The position numbers and the translations under genes are program-made. This document shows positions 53,534-62,311 of a stretch of DNA of 64,000 bases, piece after piece. The notes beneath the pieces are model-generated. The model saw nothing but the letters and a program-made list of their open reading frames with translations, was not told the DNA's origin and did not search any database. The DNA is from Anoxybacillus sp050480245 (GTDB taxonomy: Bacteria; Bacillota; Bacilli; Bacillales; Anoxybacillaceae), in NCBI GenBank assembly GCA_050480245.1, contig JBCNEQ010000004.1; one strand, written 5' to 3'. Every line of letters starts with the position of its first letter. The stretch's first letter is position 1.

Positions 53534-54127
53534 GTGTTGCAGAAAAAACAAACCGTTTACCAATTAAAAATCGCCTTGCGTGGTATTCGTCCTCCCATTT
53601 GGCGACGTGTACTTGTTCCAAGCAATATTACATTCGATCAACTTCATCTGATCATTCAAGAAGCAATGGGTTGGAAAAACTATCACTTATATCAATTCGA
53701 AACAAGCGATGCGATCATCGATGTGCCACACCCTCTAGACGATTTTTCACACCCTCGGAAAGATATGCTCGATTCTCGAAAAATACGGATGAAAACATAT
53801 TTAAGTCAAGAAAAAGACAAAGTTTTATATACGTATGACTTTGGCGACAATTGGGAGCATATCGTTACATTAGAAAAGATTGAAAAACGAATGGAACCGT
53901 TGACACATCCTGTTTGCATTAAAGGAAAACGAGCATGTCCACCCGAAGATGTCGGTGGCGTTTGGGGCTACCAAGATGTAATTGATATGATGCAAAACGA
54001 TACAAGAAAACAAGAACGGGAAGAGTTTCTCGAGTGGTATGATGAATGGTACGGAGACGACTTTGATCCGGAATATTTTGATATAGAGGAAGTAAACGGA
54101 AGACTAGCAACAATCAAATTCAAATAA
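53534..54127 (+). CDS. Plasmid pRiA4b ORF-3 family protein
   Basis: 197 residues with the family features: VYQLKIALRGIRPPIWRRVLV, FDQLHLIIQEAMGW, LYTYDFGDNWEH and CPPEDVGGVWGY. Function unknown; the family is spread by mobile DNA. The start is GTG at 53534 behind AAAGGAGGAG. It is transcribed away from ugd and is followed by a nested hairpin terminator. Confidence 0.85.
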   Translation: MLQKKQTVYQLKIALRGIRPPIWRRVLVPSNITFDQLHLIIQEAMGWKNYHLYQFETSDAIIDVPHPLDDFSHPRKDMLDSRKIRMKTYLSQEKDKVLYTYDFGDNWEHIVTLEKIEKRMEPLTHPVCIKGKRACPPEDVGGVWGYQDVIDMMQNDTRKQEREEFLEWYDEWYGDDFDPEYFDIEEVNGRLATIKFK

Positions 54128-54133
54128 ATGCCT

Positions 54134-54192
54134 TTTTTAGGGCTGACTCAAAAGTCCGCTTTTTAGCGGTCTTTTCGGTCAGCCCCTTTTCT
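54134..54192 (+). terminator. Nested hairpin terminator
   Basis: GGGCTGA pairs with TCAGCCC and encloses a second stem, CCGCT with AGCGG; CTTTT follows. Confidence 0.65.
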
Positions 54193-54200
54193 GTATCTCC

Positions 54201-54230
54201 AAATGCTCCTTTAACCGTTGCGAAATGGCT
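54201..54230. repeat. 30-bp direct repeat, left copy (LCP gene 3' fragment)
   Basis: These 30 bases are identical to 56367-56396, inside the 3' end of the LCP gene, and encode AISQRLKEHL on the minus strand. Beyond the match the frame continues EIQKRG then a stop, a plausible alternative LCP C-terminus. Together the copies bracket the amylase gene. Confidence 0.85.
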
Positions 54231-54233
54231 GAG

Positions 54234-54254
54234 TGGGGCGTGACAGGCACCGTT
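54234..54254 (-). repeat. REP-like element beside the amylase gene
   Basis: GGGGCGTGACAGGCACCG carries the same core as the REPs in the first 9 kb, in the same orientation, 45 kb away. It directly follows the LCP fragment. Confidence 0.75.
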
Positions 54255-54339
54255 ACAGGCGGTCCTTTATACATCCCTCCACATAAAATAACCGCACGGC
54301 TTTCAAATTTGGTGAAATGTATAAAAATAAAAAACTATA

Positions 54340-54407
54340 TTGTAAGCGTTAATATTTGTCATTATAATAACTTCAAACGAGTTTATACTTCAGTGCAAAC
54401 GTTTGTA
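54340..54407 (+). promoter_or_regulatory. Amylase promoter with two catabolite-responsive elements
   Basis: Promoter TTGTAA (54340-54345), 17 bases, TATAAT (54363-54368). A cre-like site, TGTAAGCGTTAATA (54341-54354), overlaps the -35, and a second, TGCAAACGTTTGTA (54394-54407), lies just inside the transcript. Both fit CcpA repression of a starch-degrading gene. Confidence 0.75.
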
Positions 54408-54437
54408 TCTTTACTCCACATGAAAGGATGTGTACAG

Positions 54438-56279
54438 ATGAATAATGTGAAAAAAGTATGGTTTTATTATTCTATAATTGCTACCTTAGTTATTTCCTTT
54501 TTCACACCTTTTTCAACAGCACAAGCTAATACTGCACCTATTAACGAAACAATGATGCAATATTTTGAATGGGATTTACCGAACGATGGAACCCTTTGGA
54601 CAAAGGTGAAAAATGAAGCCGCAAATCTTTCTTCGCTCGGTATTACAGCGTTATGGCTTCCTCCAGCGTATAAAGGAACAAGTCAAAGCGATGTCGGATA
54701 CGGCGTGTACGATTTATATGACCTTGGGGAATTTAATCAAAAAGGAACGATTCGAACAAAATACGGAACAAAAACACAATATATTCAAGCCATCCAAGCT
54801 GCCAAAGCCGCAGGGATGCAAGTATATGCAGATGTTGTATTTAATCATAAGGCGGGAGCTGACGGCACAGAATTTGTCAATGCGGTTGAGGTAAACCCTT
54901 CTAATCGAAATCAAGAAACATCTGGAACATATCAAATTCAAGCATGGACAAAATTTGATTTTCCCGGTCGTGGGAACACATACTCGAGTTTTAAATGGCG
55001 TTGGTATCATTTTGACGGTACCGATTGGGATGAAAGCCGAAAATTAAATCGGATTTACAAATTCCGCGATACAGGAAAAGCATGGGACTGGGAAGTCGAT
55101 ACAGAAAACGGAAACTATGATTATTTAATGTTCGCTGATTTAGATATGGATCACCCTGAGGTTGTGACAGAATTAAAAAACTGGGGAACGTGGTACGTCA
55201 ATACTACAAATATCGATGGATTCCGCTTAGATGCCGTAAAACATATTAAATACAGCTTTTTCCCTGACTGGCTAACATATGTACGTAATCAAACAGGAAA
55301 AAATTTATTTGCCGTTGGGGAATTTTGGAGCTATGACGTCAATAAGCTGCATAATTACATTACAAAAACAAATGGATCGATGTCATTATTTGATGCACCT
55401 TTGCATAACAACTTTTATACCGCTTCCAAATCGAGTGGAGATTTTGACATGCGTTATTTATTGAATAATACATTAATGAAAGATCAACCTTCACTCGCTG
55501 TAACACTTGTCGATAACCACGACACGCAACCAGGGCAATCTTTACAGTCATGGGTCGAACCTTGGTTTAAACCACTTGCTTACGCCTTTATTTTAACGAG
55601 ACAAGAGGGATATCCTTGCGTATTTTACGGTGACTATTATGGAATCCCAAAATACAATATTCCAGGGTTAAAAAGCAAAATCGATCCGCTTTTAATTGCT
55701 CGTCGGGACTATGCCTATGGAACACAACGTGATTACATTGACCATCAAGACATTATTGGATGGACACGCGAAGGCATTGATACAAAACCAAACTCTGGAC
55801 TGGCGGCTTTAATTACCGACGGCCCTGGCGGAAGCAAATGGATGTATGTCGGTAAAAAACATGCCGGAAAAGTGTTTTATGATTTAACCGGAAATCGAAG
55901 TGACACAGTAACGATTAATGCGGATGGTTGGGGAGAATTTAAAGTAAACGGCGGCTCCGTTTCGATTTGGGTGGCTAAAACGTCAAACGTCACATTTACA
56001 GTTAATAATGCCACAACAACTAGTGAACAAAACGTATATGTTGTCGGCAACATTCCAGAACTCGGAAATTGGAATACCGCAAATGCAATTAAAATGAATC
56101 CATCTTCTTATCCGACATGGAAAGCAACAATTGCTCTCCCACAAGGAAAGGCAATTGAGTTTAAATTTATTAAAAAAGACCAAGCTGGAAATGTGATATG
56201 GGAAAGCACTTCAAATCGAACGTACACCGTTCCGTTCGCATCAAGTGGGTCATACACGGCGGGCTGGAATGTGCCATAA
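54438..56279 (+). CDS. Secreted alpha-amylase (GH13) with starch-binding CBM20
   Basis: 613 residues: a signal peptide (VWFYYSIIATLVISFF, then STAQA), a GH13_5-type catalytic barrel (about 35-515) and a C-terminal CBM20 (about 515-613, VYVVGNIPELGNWNTANAI). Catalytic residues: Asp in GFRLDAVKH, Glu in AVGEFWS, Asp in LVDNHDT. It cuts internal alpha-1,4 bonds of starch outside the cell. The ATG at 54438 follows AAAGGATG. Its promoter carries cre sites. A REP lies upstream, 30-bp direct repeats lie outside, and it breaks up a polysaccharide gene block, so it looks like an acquired cassette. Confidence 0.94.
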   Translation: MNNVKKVWFYYSIIATLVISFFTPFSTAQANTAPINETMMQYFEWDLPNDGTLWTKVKNEAANLSSLGITALWLPPAYKGTSQSDVGYGVYDLYDLGEFNQKGTIRTKYGTKTQYIQAIQAAKAAGMQVYADVVFNHKAGADGTEFVNAVEVNPSNRNQETSGTYQIQAWTKFDFPGRGNTYSSFKWRWYHFDGTDWDESRKLNRIYKFRDTGKAWDWEVDTENGNYDYLMFADLDMDHPEVVTELKNWGTWYVNTTNIDGFRLDAVKHIKYSFFPDWLTYVRNQTGKNLFAVGEFWSYDVNKLHNYITKTNGSMSLFDAPLHNNFYTASKSSGDFDMRYLLNNTLMKDQPSLAVTLVDNHDTQPGQSLQSWVEPWFKPLAYAFILTRQEGYPCVFYGDYYGIPKYNIPGLKSKIDPLLIARRDYAYGTQRDYIDHQDIIGWTREGIDTKPNSGLAALITDGPGGSKWMYVGKKHAGKVFYDLTGNRSDTVTINADGWGEFKVNGGSVSIWVAKTSNVTFTVNNATTTSEQNVYVVGNIPELGNWNTANAIKMNPSSYPTWKATIALPQGKAIEFKFIKKDQAGNVIWESTSNRTYTVPFASSGSYTAGWNVP

Positions 56280-56331
56280 GCATATATTCATTCACATGAA
56301 AAACATACATTTTTGTGTAGTTGTAAAGAAA

Positions 56332-56362
56332 AAGGATGTCCCCCGAGACATCCTTACTTTAT
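56332..56362. terminator. Convergent terminator of amylase and LCP genes
   Basis: GGATGTC pairs with GACATCC around CCCCGA; T-rich on both strands. Confidence 0.8.
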
Positions 56363-57265
56363 TCCTAAATGCTCCTTTAACCGTTGCGAAATGGCTATAC
56401 GTTCTTCCTCTGGTACAATCAAATAGTAGATCCCGTTTATTTTTTGACCTTTTCCTTGTATGTGTAGCTGCTCGATATGACGTCGTGCTTCTTTATAGTT
56501 CGCTTGAATTTGTTTCATGTCGTCAAATGTCAAATTTGTTTTTATATTTTTTCCTATCGCTTCAAGTATGTCACCATAGTTTGTAAGAGAAGAGAAGCTA
56601 GCTCCTTTTTTAATAATTTCCTCAATCACTTGTTTTTGCCGATCTTGTCTGCCAAAATCGCCACGTGGATCATCATAGCGCATACGAGTGTATTTTAATG
56701 CCTTTTCTCCATTTAGAGTAATTTCTCCTTTAGGGAACGACTCTCCTTCATATTCAAATGCAAAAGAATTATTTACTGTAACACCACCAACGGCATCTAC
56801 GATATCTTTAAAGCCTTCCATGTTCACTTTAATGTAATAATCAATTGGAATGTCTAAAAAATGTTCGACCGTCGCAAGCGTCATTTCCACCCCACCAAAA
56901 GCGTACGAGTGGTTAATTTTATCCTCTTTCCCTTTACCGACAATCAATGTGCGTGTATCTCGTGGAATGCTTACCATTTCTATCGACTGCTTTTCCGGGT
57001 TCACTGTCATGACAATTAACGAATCTGCCCGACCGCGATCATTTTTTCGTTCATCTACCCCAATAAGCAAAATCGAGATCGGTTGTTTTTCTGTAAACGA
57101 TAGCTCCTCTGGGCGTTTCTCTGAATGTTCACGTTGAATAGGTTCGTGTATTTCGCTGATCGTTTGTTGTAGTTTATAGTAAACAGAAAATGCATACGCC
57201 CCTACCAACGCAAGAAATAAAACAATTGCTCCGATCCATATACGTTTTTTTCGCTTCGGTGTCAT
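56354..57265 (-). CDS. LytR-CpsA-Psr (LCP) family wall-polymer ligase
   Basis: 303 residues: a basic N-terminus and one membrane helix (IWIGAIVLFLALVGAYAFSV), then the extracellular LCP domain with ILLIGVDERKNDRGRADSLIVMTV, VSIPRDTRT, and TRMRYDDPRGDFGRQDRQKQVI. It transfers wall polymers (teichoic acid or secondary polysaccharide) from the lipid carrier to peptidoglycan. The ATG at 57265 follows AAAGGAAG; upstream in-frame ATGs lack a ribosome site. The last codons lie in the direct repeat, and the terminal GIK may be a replacement for an ancestral longer end. Confidence 0.9.
   Translation of the reverse strand: MTPKRKKRIWIGAIVLFLALVGAYAFSVYYKLQQTISEIHEPIQREHSEKRPEELSFTEKQPISILLIGVDERKNDRGRADSLIVMTVNPEKQSIEMVSIPRDTRTLIVGKGKEDKINHSYAFGGVEMTLATVEHFLDIPIDYYIKVNMEGFKDIVDAVGGVTVNNSFAFEYEGESFPKGEITLNGEKALKYTRMRYDDPRGDFGRQDRQKQVIEEIIKKGASFSSLTNYGDILEAIGKNIKTNLTFDDMKQIQANYKEARRHIEQLHIQGKGQKINGIYYLIVPEEERIAISQRLKEHLGIK
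56367..56396. repeat. 30-bp direct repeat, right copy
   Basis: Identical to 54201-54230. It lies within the final codons of the LCP gene. Confidence 0.85.
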
Positions 57266-57294
57266 TTGCATCTTCCTTTGGGTCATGGATATTT

Positions 57295-57645
57295 TCATGT
57301 GAAGCGTAACATACGGCTTGAAAAAAGACAAGAATGAGGCATCATCTCTTTACGCAAACATTCCTCTATCTTAATCGTCGATACAATTGAACAAGCTCTC
57401 TTCCTCCTGAGTTCTTTTGAAATTTCTGGACTAAATATAATCGATTTCATGGCGAGTGTAAAATAACCTAAAATAGCGATATGTTGTTCTAATAATGTCA
57501 ATTGTTCATCCACAATGAAATATGTTCGGCCGAGGTCTCTTCGCTCAAATTCAACAGCCTTTGAACGAATAAACTCCTGCACATCCTCATTTTTCGGACA
57601 AAAAAATTGGGAAAGACCTAATTCAAGTATCTCGGTCTTCCCCAT
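57295..57645 (-). pseudogene. Truncated GNAT-type acetyltransferase remnant
   Basis: The first 80 or so residues (VQEFIRSKAVEFERRDLGRT, then YFIVDE and ILGYFTLAMKSIIFS) resemble the N-terminal half of small GNAT acetyltransferases. After ISKELRRKR the sequence loses family character and there is no acetyl-CoA-binding motif. I read it as broken; the assignment is by general pattern only. Confidence 0.5.
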
Positions 57646-57751
57646 TAGCGCCCTAAGCGGGATAATAATTTTACTAATCGCTCATTGCTTCTTTCAATCT
57701 GTTTCAAATAAGGGACCTGTCTTTTTTTTCTCCTTTTCCCCCACAAACATT

Positions 57752-58809
57752 TTACTCATACTGTTCCATTACTTCAAACATACGCTCACGGTCTTGAATA
57801 TCGCCGATGATTGGAACGATGTCAATGTCATGCTTATATTGATTACGCAATTCCATATCAATTTGATAAATGCTGTTTTCACCATGTCCAAGTAAAATGA
57901 TTTTTTTGGATGAAAGCGGCATACTTGTCGACAAATTTCTGATCCAATGGAGCCGCCGGCACCGGTGACAAGAATGACTTTCCCTTTGATGTATTCCGAA
58001 ATGCTTTCCGTATCGAGTTCAATAGGGTCACGCCCCAGTAAATCTTCTACTTGCACATCACGAAATTGATTGACGGATACTTTACCTGTTATAATATCTT
58101 CCAACTTAGGTACAGTTTGTGTTTTCGCATTTGTTTTGGCGCATTCGGTAAAAATGCGATTTAGTTCCGATTTTCTAAGCGATGGAATTGCAATAATAAT
58201 ATGACCAATTTGTTTTGTTTCAACAACATGTGGAATATCATTTGTTGTGCCTAAAACAGGAAGACCGAGAATATGTAACTTTTGTTTTGTTCGATCGTCA
58301 TCGATAAATGCGATAGGGCAAAGGTCGGACTCACGACTTGTTAATAGTTGTCGCGCAACCATAGTGCCAGCAGCTCCTGCTCCAATAATTAGCGTTCGTT
58401 TTTTTCCTTTGTTTTGACTCATATATTGATCGCGGTATATGCGCCAAACGAAGCGAGAGCCTCCTAAAAGCAACATATGAATCATCCATGTAATCATCAA
58501 TGCGCGGACGTACATGTCTTCGTATATTGTCCATTGTACGAAAGCGGTGACGATGATGGAAAATGTGACTGTTTTTGCGATTGCTATTAATTCACCAATG
58601 CTCGCATATTCCCACACTTTATGATACAAACGGTAATGAAAAGCAAATATATGATGGCTAAATAATAATGTCACCGCAGACAATAAAAGTGATGGGTATT
58701 TAAAAATTTCAATGTGTGGATGAAGCGTAAATAAACTGATGTAAATGGCTGATAAGACGATTGCTGAGTCTAACAGCATTAAAAGCGTTAATCATGTTCG
58801 ATAAGCCAA
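57752..58809 (-). pseudogene. CapD/EpsC-like nucleotide-sugar dehydratase pseudogene
   Basis: The N-terminal part is well preserved: four hydrophobic helices, then TLIIGAGAAGTMVARQLL and a second Rossmann motif VILVTGAGGSIGSEICRQV. Three lesions are visible. From a probable TTG start at 58809 (GGAAGGGAG upstream), codon 6 is TGA where the family has Arg. A frameshift follows GSEICRQV near 57940, and the sequence resumes in another frame (SKKIILLGHGENSIYQIDMEL). It then ends at FEVMEQY plus a stop, lacking the C-terminal half with the YxxxK site. It once belonged to the exopolysaccharide genes beside galU. Confidence 0.85.
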
Positions 58810-58866
58810 TGTCGTATCTCCCTTCCAAATGTAAAATAAGGGACAAAAAAGCCATAAGCATCGCGC

Positions 58867-59751
58867 TTATGACTGTTGATGTTGTTGAATGATCCGCTCC
58901 ATGAATTTTAATAAGTCATCCTTAATCTCTTCGTTTTGTAACCCAAACTCAATCGTCGTCTGAATAAACCCAAGCTTCTCCCCAACATCGTATCGTTTTC
59001 CTTCAAACTCGTACGCAAACACACGTTGAATTTCGTTTAGTTTTTGAATCGCATCGGTCAGTTGAATTTCGCCGCCGGCGCCGGTTTCTTGTTTTTCAAG
59101 AAACATGAAAATTTCTGGCGTTAATATGTATCGACCCATAATCGCTAAGTTAGATGGTGCCGTGCCTGGTGCTGGTTTTTCGACGAATTGGCGCACTTGG
59201 TAGCGGCGGCCTTTTTTATCGATCGGGTCGATGATACCGTAGCGATGCGTTTCGTCGTCTGCGACTTGTTTGACGCCGATGACAGAGCTTCTCGTTTGTT
59301 CAAATTCGTTCATCAGTTGTTTTAAACACGGTGTTTCGGCTTGAACGATGTCGTCGCCTAACAGGACAGCAAATGGTTCATCGCCAATAAATTTGCGGGC
59401 GCACCAAACGGCGTGGCCAAGTCCCTTTGGTTCTTTTTGACGAATGTAATGAATGTCAACTTTGGACGGTTCTTTTACTTTTTCTAGTAGGTCATGTTTA
59501 TTGTTTTTTAACAACGTTTGTTCAAGTTCGAACGCATGGTCGAAATGATCTTCAATGGCACGTTTTCCTTTTCCTGTGACGATAATAATATCTTCAATGC
59601 CCGATTCGATCGCCTCTTCGACGATGTATTGAATCGTTGGCTTGTCGACGATCGGAAGCATTTCTTTCGGCATCGCTTTTGTCGCGGGTAAAAAGCGCGT
59701 GCCAAGTCCTGCAGCTGGGATAATCGCTTTTCTTACCGTTTTCACATCCAT
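58867..59751 (-). CDS. galU: UTP-glucose-1-phosphate uridylyltransferase
   Basis: 294 residues: RKAIIPAAGLGTRFLPATKAMPKEMLPI (nucleotide site), QYIVEEAIESGIEDIIIVTGKGK, and VEKPAPGTAPSNLAIMGRYIL. It makes UDP-glucose, the substrate for ugd and galE in this window (gtaB in Bacillus terms). The start has GAGGG upstream; a GTG two codons later is an alternative. Confidence 0.94.
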   Translation of the reverse strand: MDVKTVRKAIIPAAGLGTRFLPATKAMPKEMLPIVDKPTIQYIVEEAIESGIEDIIIVTGKGKRAIEDHFDHAFELEQTLLKNNKHDLLEKVKEPSKVDIHYIRQKEPKGLGHAVWCARKFIGDEPFAVLLGDDIVQAETPCLKQLMNEFEQTRSSVIGVKQVADDETHRYGIIDPIDKKGRRYQVRQFVEKPAPGTAPSNLAIMGRYILTPEIFMFLEKQETGAGGEIQLTDAIQKLNEIQRVFAYEFEGKRYDVGEKLGFIQTTIEFGLQNEEIKDDLLKFMERIIQQHQQS

Positions 59752-59839
59752 CCCTCACTTCCTAAACTGTACACCCACGTATATGCTATATGTGCATAAC
59801 CTATACGTCGATGTACAAAAAAATAGCTCCCATGGGGAG

Positions 59840-60541
59840 TTAGTTTGGTAGACGTGTTTTTAAATTTAAAATTTCTTTTTCATGTTCAATCATTTTATCA
59901 AATATGACATCGGATCTACGCTGCAAATAAGCAACCGTCACATCCATTGATTTTTTTATGTTTGTCAAATCATTTATGACTAGTGCCTGGTTGTTTTTTG
60001 ATATGCGTAGCTCTTCGAGAATCTTTTCTTGCGTCCGTTCCATATTTCCGAGTGATTGTTTCATATCGACCATATCATTTTCTAGCTTGTGTTGACCTGC
60101 TTGTAATTGTGCAACATCTTGTTGTAATGCTTGTTGACCTGCTTGTAATTGTGCAACATCTTGTTGTAATGCTTGTTGGCCTGCTTGTAATTGTGCGACG
60201 TCTTGTTGTAATGCTTGTTGACCCGCTTGTAATTGTGCGACGTCTTGTTGTAATGCTTGTTGGCCTGCTTGTAATTGTGCGACGTCTTGTTGTAATGCTT
60301 GTTGGCCTGCTTGTAATTGCGCGACGTCTTGTTGAATTTGAGCAACTGTATTTTCTAGTGCTCGCTGGCCTACTTGTAGCTCTGTTACATCTTGCTGGAT
60401 TCGAGCAACACTCTTTTCTAGTGCTTTTTGACCGCGTTGTAACTCTTGTTGTGTTTGTTCAACACGCTCTAATTGTTCATGAATCGGTTGCAGTTCTTCT
60501 TTTAACACAGAGCGAAGCAAAGCTTTTAATTCTTGGCTCAA
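59840..60541 (-). CDS. Coiled-coil protein with 14-residue repeats
   Basis: 233 residues, TTG start at 60541 with AAAGGAGGG six bases upstream. After a helical N-terminus (SQELKALLRSVLKEEL) it contains six copies of a 14-residue unit (QQDVAQLQAGQQAL) plus two diverged ones, so two heptads per repeat: a long, regular left-handed coiled coil. The C-terminal 60 residues (MERTQEKILEELRISKNNQALVINDL) are non-repeated. There is no signal peptide. The extended -10 promoter TGTTATAAT is at 60569-60576. Function unknown. Confidence 0.78.
   Translation of the reverse strand: MSQELKALLRSVLKEELQPIHEQLERVEQTQQELQRGQKALEKSVARIQQDVTELQVGQRALENTVAQIQQDVAQLQAGQQALQQDVAQLQAGQQALQQDVAQLQAGQQALQQDVAQLQAGQQALQQDVAQLQAGQQALQQDVAQLQAGQHKLENDMVDMKQSLGNMERTQEKILEELRISKNNQALVINDLTNIKKSMDVTVAYLQRRSDVIFDKMIEHEKEILNLKTRLPN
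60092..60340 (-). repeat. 42-bp tandem repeats within the coiled-coil gene
   Basis: Six near-identical 42-base units encode the 14-residue repeat. They differ only at a few third positions (A/G or T/C), showing recent expansion; copy number probably varies between strains. Confidence 0.85.
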
Positions 60542-60599
60542 TTGTATCCCTCCTTTACCATTTCTCTCATTATAACATGGCAAAAAAGAGACATAAATA

Positions 60600-60632
60600 A
60601 AAAAACAAGGTTAGCATTGGGCATCTAACCCG
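60600..60632 (-). terminator. Hairpin terminator upstream of the coiled-coil gene
   Basis: Minus strand: GGTTAG pairs with CTAACC, then TTGTTTTTTT. The stretch 60633-60830 is A+T-rich and I see no gene in it. Confidence 0.6.
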
Positions 60633-60831
60633 CCCTCACACCGCACCATTGACGACAGGCGTCTAAAGTGATCAAATCGTCATCTTTCCCACTCACAACA
60701 CGATTAATGACCTTCATTGATAACTATAAGATATCATACACATATTTTCGACAAAAACGTTCACTAGCTCCATTATACCGACAAACAATTCCGTTTTTCT
60801 ACCTTTTTTATAAAATTATTTCCACAAAAAA

Positions 60832-60862
60832 GAAAACCGACAGAGCCATGTTCTGCCGGTTA
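60832..60862 (-). terminator. Terminator of the frameshifted gene
   Basis: Minus strand: CCGGCAGA pairs with TCTGTCGG, then TTTTCTTTTTT, at the stop of the shifted frame. Its position supports the shifted frame as the real end of the gene. Confidence 0.75.
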
Positions 60863-61428
60863 GTGAATGATTTCTTCGTCTTTTTCTTCTTGTGCAATGA
60901 TTTGTTTCGCCTGTGCAATAATATTGTTCATTTCAGCAACCGTATAGTCGCGTTCTGGAAGCGGACGGTCATATGCTTGGTAGTATAAAATTTCCGCTAG
61001 CTTTCGCTGTTTTTCGCTCGCCCGTTTCGTTAACTTTTCTTTTTTTTTAGCTCTTGTTGTAGACGTTCGATGTGGTATTTTGCTTCTAATCGACAGCTGT
61101 AAGGGAAATCGTCAATGCCGAGCCGTTCAACGAGACGGTTAATTTCTGCGATTTGTTCATCGGTCGGAGGTTCGTTCACGAGTTGCTCGATAATTTCGTT
61201 AATGCGTGCTGCAAGTTGTTCGTGAAATTGTGGGTTTGTTTTAATCGTATCGTCTAATTCCGCAAACCATGTCGCTTCATTGTATAAATAATGGCGCCAT
61301 TGTTCCATCAATGTTGCGGCATTGTATTTTGTTTCATCCCAGCCGATGCTTGCCATATATCGTTCAAACACTTTTTTAATCGATAGCGTCATGTTCATCT
61401 TCATGCGATGAGGAAGCTGTTTTAACAT
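60860..61428 (-). CDS. Hypothetical protein requiring a -1 frameshift
   Basis: The zero frame starts at ATG 61428 (GGAGGG upstream) and gives 132 residues, ending QQELKKKKS with a stop at 61030. At the run of nine A the sequence is CTA AAA AAA AAG, which contains the A AAA AAG slippery heptamer in the correct phase. After a -1 slip the frame stays open for about 57 more residues (KLTKRASEKQRKLAEILYYQ and on to EEKDEEIIH), ending exactly at a terminator. The second part has no start codon of its own. This is either programmed or transcriptional slippage, or a one-base deletion. The fused product (about 189 residues) is helical and soluble; family not recognised. Confidence 0.65.
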
Positions 61429-61535
61429 GTATAAAACCCTCCATATGATTATCGTCAACCGTTAATGTATCATAAAAAAGCGTGTATTGACAAAGTTTTT
61501 TTATAACTATACTAACGGTTATAGGAAGGAAGGGA

Positions 61536-61568
61536 ATAAAAAAACGCAAGAGGAAACCTCTTACGTTT
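61536..61568 (-). terminator. Terminator of the small lipoprotein gene
   Basis: Minus strand: AACGTAAGAGG pairs with CCTCTTGCGTT, then TTTTT. Confidence 0.85.
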
Positions 61569-61798
61569 TATTCGTCTACATTGTCTGCATCGTTCACGTC
61601 TTCTGGATCTTCAACGGCTTCTTCTTCATCTGGCACAGCGTCATTTTCATCGTCGCCAGCGCCTTCATTTGTGTCTTCACCTGGCTGCACTTCTTCTTGG
61701 TTATCTACCTCGTTGTCTGTATCATCGTTATTGCAACCGGTAACGACCATAATGGCGATGAATGCGCTAAGTAATTTGAGTAGCCATTTCGTTTTCAT
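61568..61798 (-). CDS. Small acidic lipoprotein
   Basis: 76 residues: a signal peptide with lipobox VTGC (Cys near 22), then an extremely acidic, Asp/Glu/Asn-rich tail with no aromatic residues, probably disordered. The ATG at 61798 follows AAAGGAG. It is monocistronic. It may be a surface spacer or cation-binding polymer; function unknown. Confidence 0.75.
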   Translation of the reverse strand: MKTKWLLKLLSAFIAIMVVTGCNNDDTDNEVDNQEEVQPGEDTNEGAGDDENDAVPDEEEAVEDPEDVNDADNVDE

Positions 61799-61865
61799 CG
61801 TTTGTCTCCTTTCCTTCACATGATGTGATCACCTATAATATGCCCAGAAAGGAAACGGTCATGCA

Positions 61866-62294
61866 TTATTTTTCACCGAGCGCAAACATGATTTCTGTTT
61901 CGCATACGAGCTCGCCGTCAACGGTGGCGACTCCTCTTCCTTTGCCGATTGCGCCTTTAAAACGAATCATTTCGACTTCTAATCGTAATTGATCGCCCGG
62001 CTTTACTTGCTTTTTAAAGCGGCAGTTATCAATGCCGGTGAAAAAGGCGAGGCGACCGCGGTTTTCTTCTTTCATTAACATCGCGACAGCTCCCACTTGC
62101 GCAAGCGCTTCGACAATTAATACGCCAGGCATGACGGGATAGTCAGGAAAATGACCGACAAAAAATTGTTCGTTTGCGCTCACGTTTTTCATGCCGACGG
62201 CGCGTTTTCCTTCTTCGACTTCAATGATGCGATCAACGAGTAAAAACGGATAACGATGTGGAATAATTTGTTGAATTTGTTGAATATCAAGCAT
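61866..62294 (-). CDS. fabZ: 3-hydroxyacyl-ACP dehydratase FabZ
   Basis: 142 residues, full length: IPHRYPFLLVDRIIEVEEGK (catalytic His), VGHFPDYPVMPGVLIVEALAQVGA (catalytic Glu). It dehydrates 3-hydroxyacyl-ACP in fatty-acid elongation. The position beside flhP/flhO matches ywpB in B. subtilis. Confidence 0.95.
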   Translation of the reverse strand: MLDIQQIQQIIPHRYPFLLVDRIIEVEEGKRAVGMKNVSANEQFFVGHFPDYPVMPGVLIVEALAQVGAVAMLMKEENRGRLAFFTGIDNCRFKKQVKPGDQLRLEVEMIRFKGAIGKGRGVATVDGELVCETEIMFALGEK

Positions 62295-62311
62295 GCATTG
62301 TTCCTCCTTTA

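Noticed and set aside
54225..54437. Upstream extension of the amylase frame
   Set aside because: It spans the LCP fragment, REP, promoter and cre sites; the signal peptide and ribosome site place the start at 54438.
59983..60600. Long plus-strand open frame of about 205 residues opposite the 42-bp repeats
   Set aside because: It is the antisense shadow of the repetitive coiled-coil gene; its hydrophobic pattern simply mirrors the repeat, and the minus-strand gene has promoter and ribosome site.
60603..60680. Resemblance of GGTGCGGTGTGAGGGCGGGTTAG-like sequence to a group II intron end
   Set aside because: Only a short stretch looks familiar; there is no maturase and no recognisable domain V. 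The hairpin plus T run is adequately explained as a terminator.
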